From: Methylotenera sp.
GTDB lineage: Bacteria > Pseudomonadota > Gammaproteobacteria > Burkholderiales > Methylophilaceae
Direction of reading: 5' to 3'
DNA: 60,560 nt
NCBI RefSeq assembly: GCF_029945705.1
Contig: NZ_JAQSDC010000001.1
Coordinates: forward strand, 1 to 60,560
This document shows positions 27,287-35,529 of this stretch, in pieces. Numbering within the stretch: the first letter of the stretch is position 1; every line of letters begins with the position of its first letter. The translations under genes and the position numbers were made by a program. A model generated the notes under the pieces. That model had not been told where the DNA came from. It saw only the letters and a list, made by a program, of their open reading frames with translations, and did no database searches.

Positions 27287-27859
27287 TTAATTTTTATGTA
27301 TTTTATCTATTTGAGACCAGTCAAAATATGGCCCAGGATCCGTTTTGCGAATAGGTGCAATATCAGAATGCCCCACTATATCCTGAATTGGGTAAGTGCT
27401 AGTCAGGCTTGCAATCAATTCTTTAAGCTTATGGTACTGCGTTGGTTCAAATGCTTCAAAGTCTGAGCCTTCGAGCTCTATTCCGACCGAGAAATCGTTG
27501 CAACGTTCCCGACCATTCCAATTTGATGCACCTGCGTGCCATGCGCGGTGTAGGCAAGACACAAACTGTATGAGCGCGCCATCACGTCGAATGAGAAAAT
27601 GAGATGAAACTTTGCGCGTATGGATTTCAGCATAATAAGGATGCTCGTCAGGGTTAAGTTGATTGGTGAATAGCTCAATAATGCCGCTACCACCATACTG
27701 GCTGGGCGGCAGGCTAATGTTGTGAATGACAACTAAGCTGATTTCATTTTCAGGTCTATTTTCAGGCACGCTTGCAGGTCGAGTGTCAAAGTTAGGCGAT
27801 GCGATATATTGCGCGTTAGTCGCCATGCCAGCTTCATTGATTGCATAAGATTTCATCAT
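27287..27859 (-). CDS. ampD: 1,6-anhydro-N-acetylmuramyl-L-alanine amidase AmpD
   Basis: AmpD is a cytoplasmic zinc amidase that splits the stem peptide from anhydromuropeptides in cell-wall recycling. The 190-residue protein has the VIHNISLPPSQYGG opening, the Zn-binding histidine in VVIHN, SSHFLIRRDGALIQFV, and the C-terminal GHSDIAPIRKTDPGPYFDW that supplies the remaining ligands. It has no signal peptide, which fits AmpD rather than AmiD. In many bacteria its loss induces AmpC; no beta-lactamase gene is present here. Confidence 0.95.
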   Translation of the reverse strand: MMKSYAINEAGMATNAQYIASPNFDTRPASVPENRPENEISLVVIHNISLPPSQYGGSGIIELFTNQLNPDEHPYYAEIHTRKVSSHFLIRRDGALIQFVSCLHRAWHAGASNWNGRERCNDFSVGIELEGSDFEAFEPTQYHKLKELIASLTSTYPIQDIVGHSDIAPIRKTDPGPYFDWSQIDKIHKN

Positions 27860-27962
27860 GGTTAATTTTATGCGAAATTTAGTTAGAAATTCTAGTATTC
27901 CGATAAAATGACGGCATAAACAATTATTTACTTCAATTTTGCAATAATTTGGGAAGAATCAG

Positions 27963-28964
27963 ATGGTATTTTTAGAGTTATTCGCGATGTTGATCGTGAT
28001 TTTAATCGCGGCAGAAGTGTTTACCAACGCACTAGAGCACTTGGGCGAAAAGCTTGGTATTTCTGAAGGCGTCACTGGTTCAATCTTTGCTGCGGTTGGT
28101 ACGGCCTTGCCCGAAACCATGGTGCCATTACTTGCTTTGTTAGCGGGTACACAAAATGTTGCGACCAACGAAGAAATTGGCGTTGGCTCAATTTTAGGCG
28201 CACCCTTGATGTTAGCTACCTTATCCATTTCGCTTATGGCGATTTCGGTTTGGAAGCGTCGCGGCACGCAAGGTCACTTAAGACCAGAGCGCACAGGCCT
28301 CACACGTGACCTGAACTTTTTTATTGCCGCATTTACTTTTGCAGCAGTTGCCATGTATGTGCCTCACACATTAACAACCGTACGTTATGGCTTGGGTGCT
28401 TGCATGGTATTGATTTATGTTATTTATGTGATGATGACGATTAATGCTTCAAAAGCCTTGGTGGAAGGCGGTCACGCTACAGAAGCGGGCGGCGAAATGT
28501 TCTTATGTAAAACTGGTTTGCCAAATAATATGGTGGTGATTGTGATTCAACTGGTGTTGGGTTTAGGCTTGTTGATTGCAGGCGCTAAAGGCTTTATTCA
28601 TGGTGTTGAGGCCGCTTCTCACATTCTAGGCATTTCGGCGTTGCTATTATCTTTACTGATTATTCCTATTGCTACTGAATTGCCTGAAAAAGTGAACAGT
28701 ATTTTATGGATACGCAAAGGCAAAGACACTTTGGCATTCGGCAATATTACTGGTGCCATGGTGTTTCAAGGTACGTTGTTACCAGCGATTGGTATTATGT
28801 TAACGCCTTGGGAGCCGCGTAAAGAGGTAGTGTTAGGTATTGCCATGACCTTGCTGGCGTCAATCTGGCTACGTTATTTAGTTGCAAAAGGCGGCATCCG
28901 AGTTTGGCATTTGCTGGTGAATGGCGCGATGTATGTGACTTATTTGGTGTTAGTGTTAAGTTAA
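27963..28964 (+). CDS. Na+/Ca2+ exchanger-like membrane protein (CaCA)
   Basis: This 333-residue membrane protein carries the two inverted alpha-repeats of the calcium/cation antiporter family: GSIFAAVGTALPETMVPLLA near residue 40 and LIIPIATELPEKVNSI near 237, each with the acidic ion-binding residue. About ten helices are predicted. Exchange of calcium or another cation for sodium or protons is the family role; ion preference is not known. It is divergent from ampD and convergent with pilR. Confidence 0.87.
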   Translation: MVFLELFAMLIVILIAAEVFTNALEHLGEKLGISEGVTGSIFAAVGTALPETMVPLLALLAGTQNVATNEEIGVGSILGAPLMLATLSISLMAISVWKRRGTQGHLRPERTGLTRDLNFFIAAFTFAAVAMYVPHTLTTVRYGLGACMVLIYVIYVMMTINASKALVEGGHATEAGGEMFLCKTGLPNNMVVIVIQLVLGLGLLIAGAKGFIHGVEAASHILGISALLLSLLIIPIATELPEKVNSILWIRKGKDTLAFGNITGAMVFQGTLLPAIGIMLTPWEPRKEVVLGIAMTLLASIWLRYLVAKGGIRVWHLLVNGAMYVTYLVLVLS

Positions 28965-28994
28965 TATTATTAGCATAAACTGCTTATTAAATAC

Positions 28995-29025
28995 GAAGCT
29001 TAGTTAGACTATTTAACTAAGCTTC
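28995..29025. terminator. hairpin between convergent genes
   Basis: A perfect 12-bp stem, GAAGCTTAGTTA paired with TAACTAAGCTTC around a 7-base loop, lies between the exchanger gene and pilR. There is no strong U-tract on either side, so it is a weak or bidirectional terminator at best. Confidence 0.45.
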
Positions 29026-29046
29026 ATATAGCTAGGCCTCATGCAA

Positions 29047-30456
29047 TTAGGTTTCATCGTTTTCAAAGTCTGGATCTAAATCACTTTCTTTGGCTAAACC
29101 AAGCTTAGCTAATCTGTAGCGTAAGGTGCGAAAGCTAACGCCGAGCAACTTAGCTGCGGCTGTCTTGTTATTATTGGTTTTCTCTAAGGCCTTAACAATC
29201 GCTTTCTTCTCAACATCTTCAAGGTAGTCAGATAAGTTGAGGTCTAATGGTTTCTCCGCATTAAACGTTGAACTTTTCTGCGTGCTCAATCCAGAAGCCG
29301 TAGCGCTATAGTTATTTTCATAACTCAAATCTTCAATCGTAATCATTTGGCCATCACTCATGGCCAAAGCGCGTTCCAGCATATTCTCTAATTCCCGTAC
29401 ATTGCCAGGAAACTGCATTCTTGAGAGGTATGCCAGCGCATCACTATCTAGTGCTGGCATGCTAATTTTTAGGTAGGCGCATAACTTTGCGAGTAGTAAA
29501 TTCGCGAGCAAGGGAATGTCACTTGGGCGGTCACGCAAAGAAGGCATTTTAAGTTGAATGACGTTTAGACGATAATACAAATCCTGCCTGAACAAGCCTG
29601 CATCCATCATTTGGGCCAGATTTTTGTGGGTGGCGCTAATGATGCGCACATCCACGGCTTCTTCACTAGTGCCGCCGACCATACGTACTTTTTTCTCTTG
29701 AATCGCGCGCAAAAGTTTGACTTGCATTGCAAGCGGTAAATCAGCCACCTCATCTAAAAATAAGGTTCCGCCATTCGCTGCTTGAAACATGCCTTCTTTA
29801 TCTTGGTTTGCGCCAGTAAAGGAACCTTTTTTATAGCCAAAGAACTCACTTTCCATCAAATTTTCTGGAATCGCTCCGCAGTTCACTGCGATAAAAGCGC
29901 CGTCGACCCTAGAGCTGTTTTTGTGGATGAGTTTGGCGGCAAGTTCTTTCCCGCTACCAGACTCGCCGCTGATGTAAACAGGTGCTTGGCTACGTGCAAG
30001 CTTAGTAATCATCGCGCGCACTTGCACCATAGGTTCAGAATCACCTATCATTTCAAGCGCATCACCTTTGCTCGTATCAGCTTGCGAGGTAAGTTTGAGT
30101 GCAAATTCTATGACTGGGCGTAATTGCTTGAGAGAGATAGGTTTGCTCAAGTAATCAAAAGCACCAGCTTTAAGTGCAGATACCGCATTTTCGGCGCTGG
30201 CATGGGCTGTGATAACCGCCACAGGTAAGCCAGGATGAAACTCACTAATATAGTTGACTAAATCCAGCCCAGTTCCGCCGGGCATTTGCATGTCGGTTAA
30301 GCACAGTGCGTATTGGCGCTGTGTGAGTAAAGATTTGGCTTCTTGTATATTGCTCGCGCTATAAGTATCAATATCCATGCGCTCTAGCGTCATTGTGAGT
30401 AATTCACGAATATCAGTTTCATCATCGACGATTAAGCAGGTAAGTTTTTGAGTCAT
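29047..30456 (-). CDS. pilR: sigma-54-dependent response regulator PilR-like
   Basis: This 469-residue NtrC-family activator has a receiver domain (acidic D11-D12, phospho-acceptor D55), an AAA+ domain with Walker A GESGSGKELAA and the sigma-54 contact loop GSFTGA (a known variant of GAFTGA), and a Fis-type helix-turn-helix ending in KTAAAKLLGVSFRTLRYRLAKLGL. Pairing with pilS 6 bp upstream makes PilR the best name. In known systems PilR turns on pilin transcription with RpoN. A sigma-54-type promoter precedes the lone prepilin at 53086 in this same window. Confidence 0.9.
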   Translation of the reverse strand: MTQKLTCLIVDDETDIRELLTMTLERMDIDTYSASNIQEAKSLLTQRQYALCLTDMQMPGGTGLDLVNYISEFHPGLPVAVITAHASAENAVSALKAGAFDYLSKPISLKQLRPVIEFALKLTSQADTSKGDALEMIGDSEPMVQVRAMITKLARSQAPVYISGESGSGKELAAKLIHKNSSRVDGAFIAVNCGAIPENLMESEFFGYKKGSFTGANQDKEGMFQAANGGTLFLDEVADLPLAMQVKLLRAIQEKKVRMVGGTSEEAVDVRIISATHKNLAQMMDAGLFRQDLYYRLNVIQLKMPSLRDRPSDIPLLANLLLAKLCAYLKISMPALDSDALAYLSRMQFPGNVRELENMLERALAMSDGQMITIEDLSYENNYSATASGLSTQKSSTFNAEKPLDLNLSDYLEDVEKKAIVKALEKTNNNKTAAAKLLGVSFRTLRYRLAKLGLAKESDLDPDFENDET

Positions 30457-30462
30457 GCGCTA

Positions 30463-32121
30463 TTATGCCTTTTTTAGTTGCAAAATAAAGACACTGCCGT
30501 TAGCGAGTGCTTGGTATTTTAGTTTTGCGCCATTGGCTTCAGCTAGCTCACGCGAAATATAAAGCCCTAAGCCGTTTCCTGTATTTTTAGTAGTGAAAAA
30601 CGGCTCGAATAATCTGGATTGATCCTGGTCGGCTACACCATCACCGTCATCGATAATTTGAATGCTTAAATCTGATCTGTTGAATTCAGAACAAATGATT
30701 TTTAAGCTACCTGCTTGTTTTTGGCTATGTTCCCAGCCATTTTTGCATAAATTCCATAAAATCTGTGTTAGATGACGCTTGTCAAAAGACACGGATTTTT
30801 GTGACAGATTATCCAGCTGAAAATGTGTGTTAGGAACTTTCTCCACTGCGCAAAATTGCGCATAAAAACTGTTGAGAAAGTCGCTTACTTCAAAGATTTC
30901 TTGCTGTGTGCGATCACGTCTATTCAACTCAAGTACATCTTTGATAATTTGGTCGATACGCCCAATATTATCTGCCACAATTTCTAGTAGTCGCTCCGTC
31001 GATTTAGAGTTACTTTCATCTTCTTGAAGCAATTGATTGGCATGACTAATTGCGCTTAATGGGTTGCGAATTTCATGTGCAATATTGGCGGTTAACCTGC
31101 CTAGCGCCGCTAATTTAGCTTGTTGTGCGGCCGTTTGAAGCTGGCTCAAATCTTGAACGAAGATGACCGCGCCAGCGCTTCTGTCTGATAAAGGCGAATC
31201 CTGCTGCTGATTGATAGGCATAAATCTAAGTTTTAATTCACGATTACCAATAGAAATATTCGAATTATTTTTCTCATCTGCGCCATTAACCCAAGCGTTA
31301 AAAATTGCTGCAATCTCAGGCGCTTGCTTGGTTAAGGTGAAGTTGGTTTCGCTATTTTTAGCCAAGGAAAGCAGTGTTGTGGCTTGCAAATTACTATGGC
31401 GAATATTTAAGTTTTCATCTACCACAATAATGCCATCTTGCATCTCTTGCGTAATAAGACCATTTACTTGTGACAGATTTTCAATATCAATACCGCGTGC
31501 AGAAGCTAGTGCTTCACTATGCTGTATGCGTTTCGCCAAACTATAGGCCAGCCAAGCCGTTGCAAAACAACTTAAACTTAGCATCACTGGTTGTGTGTAG
31601 GTAGTCGCAGATAAGTTTTCTAAGAGAGTTCGATAGCTTTGTTCAAGCAATAAGCCAATCGTAGCGATGGCTGCATAGAATAAAGCTAATCGACCATTGC
31701 TGACCAAACTCGCGATGACAATAATGATGACGAGTAATAGCCCTAAACCACTAGTGATACCACCAGCAGCAAACATGAACAAAATAATAAAAACAATATC
31801 AGCCGTGATTTGAAGTGGAAGCGATAGTCGATAGACATCAGACTTTAGTGGGCTTATGAACAAAATAAAGATGCTAAAGATGAAATAAGCAATCGACAGC
31901 TTGAAGGTGAGTATGGCGTAGCTGCCCTGCCATATGGAGTCCTTACCCAAGTAAAGGTAGGAAACGATAAAAACTATACTTAAAACAAAGCGAAATACAT
32001 TGAGTATATTGATTGCATGGCGCTGTAGCGATAGATCAATAGAGTCTGCAAGACTTTGTTTGACCTTAGTATTTAGCGTTTCTATATTTAATTCGTTAGG
32101 TTTCAATTTTGATAGCAACAC
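30463..32121 (-). CDS. pilS: PilS-like sensor histidine kinase
   Basis: This 552-residue inner-membrane kinase has about six N-terminal helices (residues 40-195), a PAS-like domain (about 215-330), then a dimerisation domain with the phospho-acceptor in AHEIRNPLSAISHANQLL and an ATPase domain with WNLCKNGWEHS, DDGDGVADQDQSRLFEPFF and GNGLGLYIS. In pseudomonads PilS senses pilin in the membrane. It is directly followed by pilR. An 81-residue PP0621-type gene lies 9 bp before it and is probably cotranscribed. Confidence 0.9.
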   Translation of the reverse strand: MLLSKLKPNELNIETLNTKVKQSLADSIDLSLQRHAINILNVFRFVLSIVFIVSYLYLGKDSIWQGSYAILTFKLSIAYFIFSIFILFISPLKSDVYRLSLPLQITADIVFIILFMFAAGGITSGLGLLLVIIIVIASLVSNGRLALFYAAIATIGLLLEQSYRTLLENLSATTYTQPVMLSLSCFATAWLAYSLAKRIQHSEALASARGIDIENLSQVNGLITQEMQDGIIVVDENLNIRHSNLQATTLLSLAKNSETNFTLTKQAPEIAAIFNAWVNGADEKNNSNISIGNRELKLRFMPINQQQDSPLSDRSAGAVIFVQDLSQLQTAAQQAKLAALGRLTANIAHEIRNPLSAISHANQLLQEDESNSKSTERLLEIVADNIGRIDQIIKDVLELNRRDRTQQEIFEVSDFLNSFYAQFCAVEKVPNTHFQLDNLSQKSVSFDKRHLTQILWNLCKNGWEHSQKQAGSLKIICSEFNRSDLSIQIIDDGDGVADQDQSRLFEPFFTTKNTGNGLGLYISRELAEANGAKLKYQALANGSVFILQLKKA

Positions 32122-32130
32122 TGTTGGGCG

Positions 32131-32376
32131 TTATTTAGGAATGTGTGCTTTGCTACAGTAAAAATCACTATTGACCATAAAAGCCTCAGATCTCGGTAAA
32201 TGCACTGCACATGAAGCGCATTGCACCATATTTTCTATTTCCGGCTCTTTTGCGGGCGAGTCTTTCTTCATATTTTTATCATCATTTTTTGCGCCAGCGC
32301 TGCTGCGTTTATACGCAACGATCAGTAAATAAATGATAATCCCAAAAAAAATCAGTCGCCACATAAGATTTTGCAC
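32131..32376 (-). CDS. PP0621 family small membrane protein
   Basis: This 81-residue protein has one N-terminal helix (about 6-22), a charged linker and a C-terminal four-ligand cluster, C52-x2-C55-x2-H58 with C73 further on, that suggests a small metal site. It matches the small PP0621-type proteins often placed just before pilS in Betaproteobacteria. Function is unknown. The strict neighbourhood suggests a link to PilS signalling or pilus biogenesis. Confidence 0.8.
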   Translation of the reverse strand: MQNLMWRLIFFGIIIYLLIVAYKRSSAGAKNDDKNMKKDSPAKEPEIENMVQCASCAVHLPRSEAFMVNSDFYCSKAHIPK

Positions 32377-32495
32377 CTGTTAAATAATTGATATGATTGT
32401 AACCAAAGCTTGGCCTAGTTCAAAATGTAAACCTGATATACTTTCGATAATGACTGTGTTAACAATTTATAATAAATCATTCAACCACAAGCGCA

Positions 32496-33098
32496 ATGGC
32501 AACTGCTAGAGAACTTTCAGATTTTCTTGAGTCGGTTGAGCGCCGCGCTTTTAAGCAAACGGCGTATGCTGTGCGCGATGATCATGCCGCGCTAGACATT
32601 GTGCAAGACGCGATGATGAAGCTTGCGGAAAAGTATGGTGATAAACCTGCAGCAGAATTGCCGATGTTGTTTCAGCGTATTTTGCAAAATACTATGCGAG
32701 ACTTTTGGCGCAGGCAAAAGGTTAGAAATTTATGGACGACTTTATTATCTTCCTTTGGTGGCGGTGAAGATGGCGAAGAGCGCGACCCATTAGAAACGAT
32801 AGATGTAGAAGATGATAGTGATGAGCCTGCTGCGCAGCTCGAGCGTAGCCAGACCATTAAGTTAATAGAAGCGGCTTTAGAAAAACTCCCAGCACGTCAA
32901 CGAGAAGCCTTTGTGCTGCGTTATTGGGAGGAGATGGATGTTGCTGAAACGGCAAAAGTCATGGGTTGCTCAGACGGAAGCGTTAAAACGCACTGTTCTC
33001 GGGCCGTTCACTCATTGGCGATAGAATTGAAGAAACAAGGTCTAGAAAAATTAGGCCTATCAAGTTTAATGTTAACCAACGAAGGCTCAAAAGGCTAG
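32496..33098 (+). CDS. ECF-type RNA polymerase sigma factor
   Basis: This 200-residue sigma-70-family factor has region 2 (about 12-75, with the AALDIVQDAMMKLAEKY helix and FQRILQNTMRDFWRRQKVRN) and region 4 (about 125-180, with LPARQREAFVLRYWEEMDVAETAK and CSDGSVKTHCSRA). An acidic loop (EDGEERD...) joins them. It starts an operon with DUF3619 and DUF3106 genes. The DUF3619 protein has a single membrane helix and may act as an anti-sigma factor. Target promoters are unknown. Confidence 0.92.
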   Translation: MATARELSDFLESVERRAFKQTAYAVRDDHAALDIVQDAMMKLAEKYGDKPAAELPMLFQRILQNTMRDFWRRQKVRNLWTTLLSSFGGGEDGEERDPLETIDVEDDSDEPAAQLERSQTIKLIEAALEKLPARQREAFVLRYWEEMDVAETAKVMGCSDGSVKTHCSRAVHSLAIELKKQGLEKLGLSSLMLTNEGSKG

Positions 33099-33108
33099 GA
33101 GGTGAGCT

Positions 33109-33537
33109 ATGGATACTCAAAAAGAGATGCAAAACAGTAAAATAAATAACGACCTGATTGGGGATGAGCAGGTCGCTAAACTAGCAGTCAATTTGCTGAA
33201 TGATAGCGCGCAACATTTGAATGCCGTTACTTTGCAACGTTTGTCAGAAGCGCGTGGTTTCGCAGTCAATAAATTAGAGATCAGCCAAGGTGTCAATCAA
33301 AGTGGCAACGTCTTACAATGGGTAGGGCATGGTTTCGGCAGCTATTTTGAGCAGCATCGTTTGATGTCAGCCGCCATTATTGTTGGTGCTATGTTACTTA
33401 CATTTTTTGCCGCACAAAAATTTAATGCAGATAATAATTTAGAAAATAGTGATGCATTCCTGTTGGCGTCTGAATTACCGCCAGAAGCATTTGCAGATAA
33501 GGGGTTTGATACATGGTTAGTTTCCAAGCGAGATTAA
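33109..33537 (+). CDS. DUF3619 family protein, possible anti-sigma factor
   Basis: This 142-residue protein has a cytoplasmic N-terminal part (about 1-70, including LNDSAQHLNAVTLQRLSEAR), one membrane helix (about 85-103) and a short C-terminal tail. The gene has an excellent ribosome binding site (AGGAGGTGAG) and follows the sigma gene by 10 bp. Single-helix topology and adjacency fit a membrane anti-sigma factor, but no zinc or anti-sigma motif is seen, so this is inference. Confidence 0.82.
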   Translation: MDTQKEMQNSKINNDLIGDEQVAKLAVNLLNDSAQHLNAVTLQRLSEARGFAVNKLEISQGVNQSGNVLQWVGHGFGSYFEQHRLMSAAIIVGAMLLTFFAAQKFNADNNLENSDAFLLASELPPEAFADKGFDTWLVSKRD

Positions 33538-33974
33538 AACTCGTCGCAGTATTTTCAGCTGTGCTCTTAGTCAGTGGATTGATGTTTAACCATGCTGCCT
33601 TAGCGGAGAATACTAATGTTACTTGGGCGCAATTGAATGATGGGCAGCGACAAATATTAAATCCTTTAGCTTCTGAATGGGATACTCTACGGCCTTGGCA
33701 GCGTGAGAAAATGCTGGATATAGCGCGTGATTACCCAAAAATGAGTCCGAGCAAGCAAGATTTAGTACAAAAGCGGCTTACCAATTGGAGCCGCATGACA
33801 CCATATGAACGCGAAAATGCAAGAAAAAACCATCAGCAGTTTCAGTCTCTATCTGCGGATAAAAAAAATGAATTGCGACAAAAATGGCTGGAGTATCAAA
33901 AATTGCCAGAGTCAGAAAGAGCTAGGTTGCGCGCTGACTCACCAGATACGTATAAGGATGCAGATTTAAATTAA
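33513..33974 (+). CDS. DUF3106 domain protein, exported
   Basis: This 153-residue protein has a signal peptide (about 1-31, cleavage near ALA-ENT) and a helical DUF3106 domain rich in WxxL and Pro/Arg turns, with segments LNDGQRQILNPLASEW and WSRMTPYERENARKNHQQF repeated in style. It overlaps the DUF3619 gene by 25 bp. Periplasmic DUF3106 proteins of unknown role accompany ECF sigma factors in many Betaproteobacteria; an envelope-stress sensor is a reasonable guess. Confidence 0.85.
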   Translation: MVSFQARLKLVAVFSAVLLVSGLMFNHAALAENTNVTWAQLNDGQRQILNPLASEWDTLRPWQREKMLDIARDYPKMSPSKQDLVQKRLTNWSRMTPYERENARKNHQQFQSLSADKKNELRQKWLEYQKLPESERARLRADSPDTYKDADLN

Positions 33975-34013
33975 TTGATAAGTTAACTGAATTAGCGATA
34001 CAAATGATTCCCT

Positions 34014-34481
34014 ATGCAAATTGAGCAAGTAACACAAACAACAGCCCCAAGTTTCTTTAAACTTGGGGCTTGTCTTATTTACGAGGCGTTAGTCGTGATT
34101 GCACTATCATTAGCGGCCACAGCCGTTTTTGTTATATTGCTAGGTGAAGCGACAACTGGCATTAAGCGATACTTACTACAGCTGTTTTTATGGCTGGCTA
34201 CGGGCGTATATTTTGTTTGGTGCTGGCAGAGAAAAGGACAAACGCTTGCTATGCAAACATGGCAGTTGAAGCTGCTTAATCAAGATGCACAGCTGTTGCC
34301 ATTAAAAGCGGCGATTGTCAGATATGCGCTAGCCAGTCTTAGCTTGATGCTATTCGGCTTAGGCTTTCTGTGGATTATTGTAGACCGTGACAGGCTATTT
34401 TTGCATGATAGGCTACTCAAAAATAAAATTATCTACGCTCCACGTAAAACAGCATCGCCAAACCTGCCATCAAAAACATAA
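34014..34481 (+). CDS. RDD family membrane protein
   Basis: This 155-residue protein has the RDD layout of about four helices and the C-terminal IVDRDRLFLHDRLLKNKII motif that carries the conserved Arg-Asp pairs. Its role is unknown (ion transport has been suggested for some). A perfect hairpin sits within its first 20 codons. Its last 53 bp overlap the convergent lptG. Confidence 0.85.
   Translation: MQIEQVTQTTAPSFFKLGACLIYEALVVIALSLAATAVFVILLGEATTGIKRYLLQLFLWLATGVYFVWCWQRKGQTLAMQTWQLKLLNQDAQLLPLKAAIVRYALASLSLMLFGLGFLWIIVDRDRLFLHDRLLKNKIIYAPRKTASPNLPSKT
34044..34069 (+). terminator. terminator-like hairpin inside the RDD gene start
   Basis: GCCCCAAGTTT pairs perfectly with AAACTTGGGGC around a CTTT loop, followed by TTGTCTTATTT. 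It lies in codons 11-19 of the RDD gene. It could end the sigma-DUF3106 transcript partway or regulate RDD translation. A coding coincidence is possible, since the encoded APSFFKLGACL is typical for the family. Confidence 0.45.
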
Positions 34482-35499
34482 TGGTAGGCATGATGGCGCT
34501 AAATAATGGCGGCCAGTCGTTGAGCAATCCCAAATGTGAAAATACGCGGTTGAGTATTTGATACATGACTCCTAGCATAATTCCCACAAAAATCTTGGTA
34601 CTAGCACCAGCAGCCCGCTGTTGTACAAAGCCAAACGGCAGCGCTAACACCACCATGACCATGCAAGCTAAGGGGTAAATCATTTTGGCCCAAAGGGCGA
34701 CTTCGTAACGTGTCGTTTTTTGTTTGTTGATGCTTAAGTGATTGATGTAAGTGTATAAATTCCAAGCAGACATTTTTTCTGGCATGATGAGCAATACATT
34801 AAGCAGCTCTGGGCGAATCAAAGAGTGCCATGTAGCCTCTACAGATTGGCTTACTTTCACAGAGTCTTGGCTGAAGCTAGTGTCTGAAACATCCTTGAGC
34901 TTCCAAGACTCATGTTTAAACTCACCCGATTTAGCATTACGCGTAGCAATCAGTTTTGCATTTTTATCAAAGTCGAAGATGTGGACGTTCAGCAATGTTG
35001 CGTCTGGCAACACCTCTTCAACGTTGATAAAGCTATTACCATCTTTTACCCAAAGACCAGACCTGAATTCTTGAGCAACAACAGAGTCGGTGGCTTTGAT
35101 ACGCATGCGCTGTGCCGTTTTTTCACTATATGGCGTGACAAGTTCACCTATTAAAAAAGTAATGATGGTAAATATAGCGCCAATTTTTAAGAGTAAAACA
35201 GCAATATCAAAAATAGATAACCCGCTCACTCTTAACACTACTAACTCAGAGTAGCGCGCCAGCTGCCCTAAGCTGTACATGCAGCCCACCAATACTGCTA
35301 CTGGCATAACATCGTAAACGTGACCGGGTGCGCTGAGTAGTACGAATAGTAAGATTTTACCAAGGCCATAGCTGCCTTTGCCTAAAGCATCTAGCTCTTG
35401 AATCAAATCGAAGAAAGAGAACATCGCGATAAGTGCCAGCATGACCATAAGCACATTACTAACAATTTCTTTGAGTAGATATTTATTTAGAATTTTCAT
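34429..35499 (-). CDS. lptG: LPS export permease LptG
   Basis: LptG is one half of the inner-membrane permease that, with LptF and LptB, extracts lipopolysaccharide for transport to the outer membrane. The 356-residue protein shows the YjgP/YjgQ family layout: N-terminal helices from MKILNKYLLKEIVSNVLMVM, a periplasmic beta-jellyroll domain (about 130-255) and C-terminal helices. It follows lptF by 30 bp. The 3' end overlaps the convergent RDD gene by 53 bp. Confidence 0.93.
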   Translation of the reverse strand: MKILNKYLLKEIVSNVLMVMLALIAMFSFFDLIQELDALGKGSYGLGKILLFVLLSAPGHVYDVMPVAVLVGCMYSLGQLARYSELVVLRVSGLSIFDIAVLLLKIGAIFTIITFLIGELVTPYSEKTAQRMRIKATDSVVAQEFRSGLWVKDGNSFINVEEVLPDATLLNVHIFDFDKNAKLIATRNAKSGEFKHESWKLKDVSDTSFSQDSVKVSQSVEATWHSLIRPELLNVLLIMPEKMSAWNLYTYINHLSINKQKTTRYEVALWAKMIYPLACMVMVVLALPFGFVQQRAAGASTKIFVGIMLGVMYQILNRVFSHLGLLNDWPPLFSAIMPTIMFLMAGLAMLFYVERR

Positions 35500-35529
35500 A
35501 TGAAATTTAGATCGCTATTTGAGGATCTA

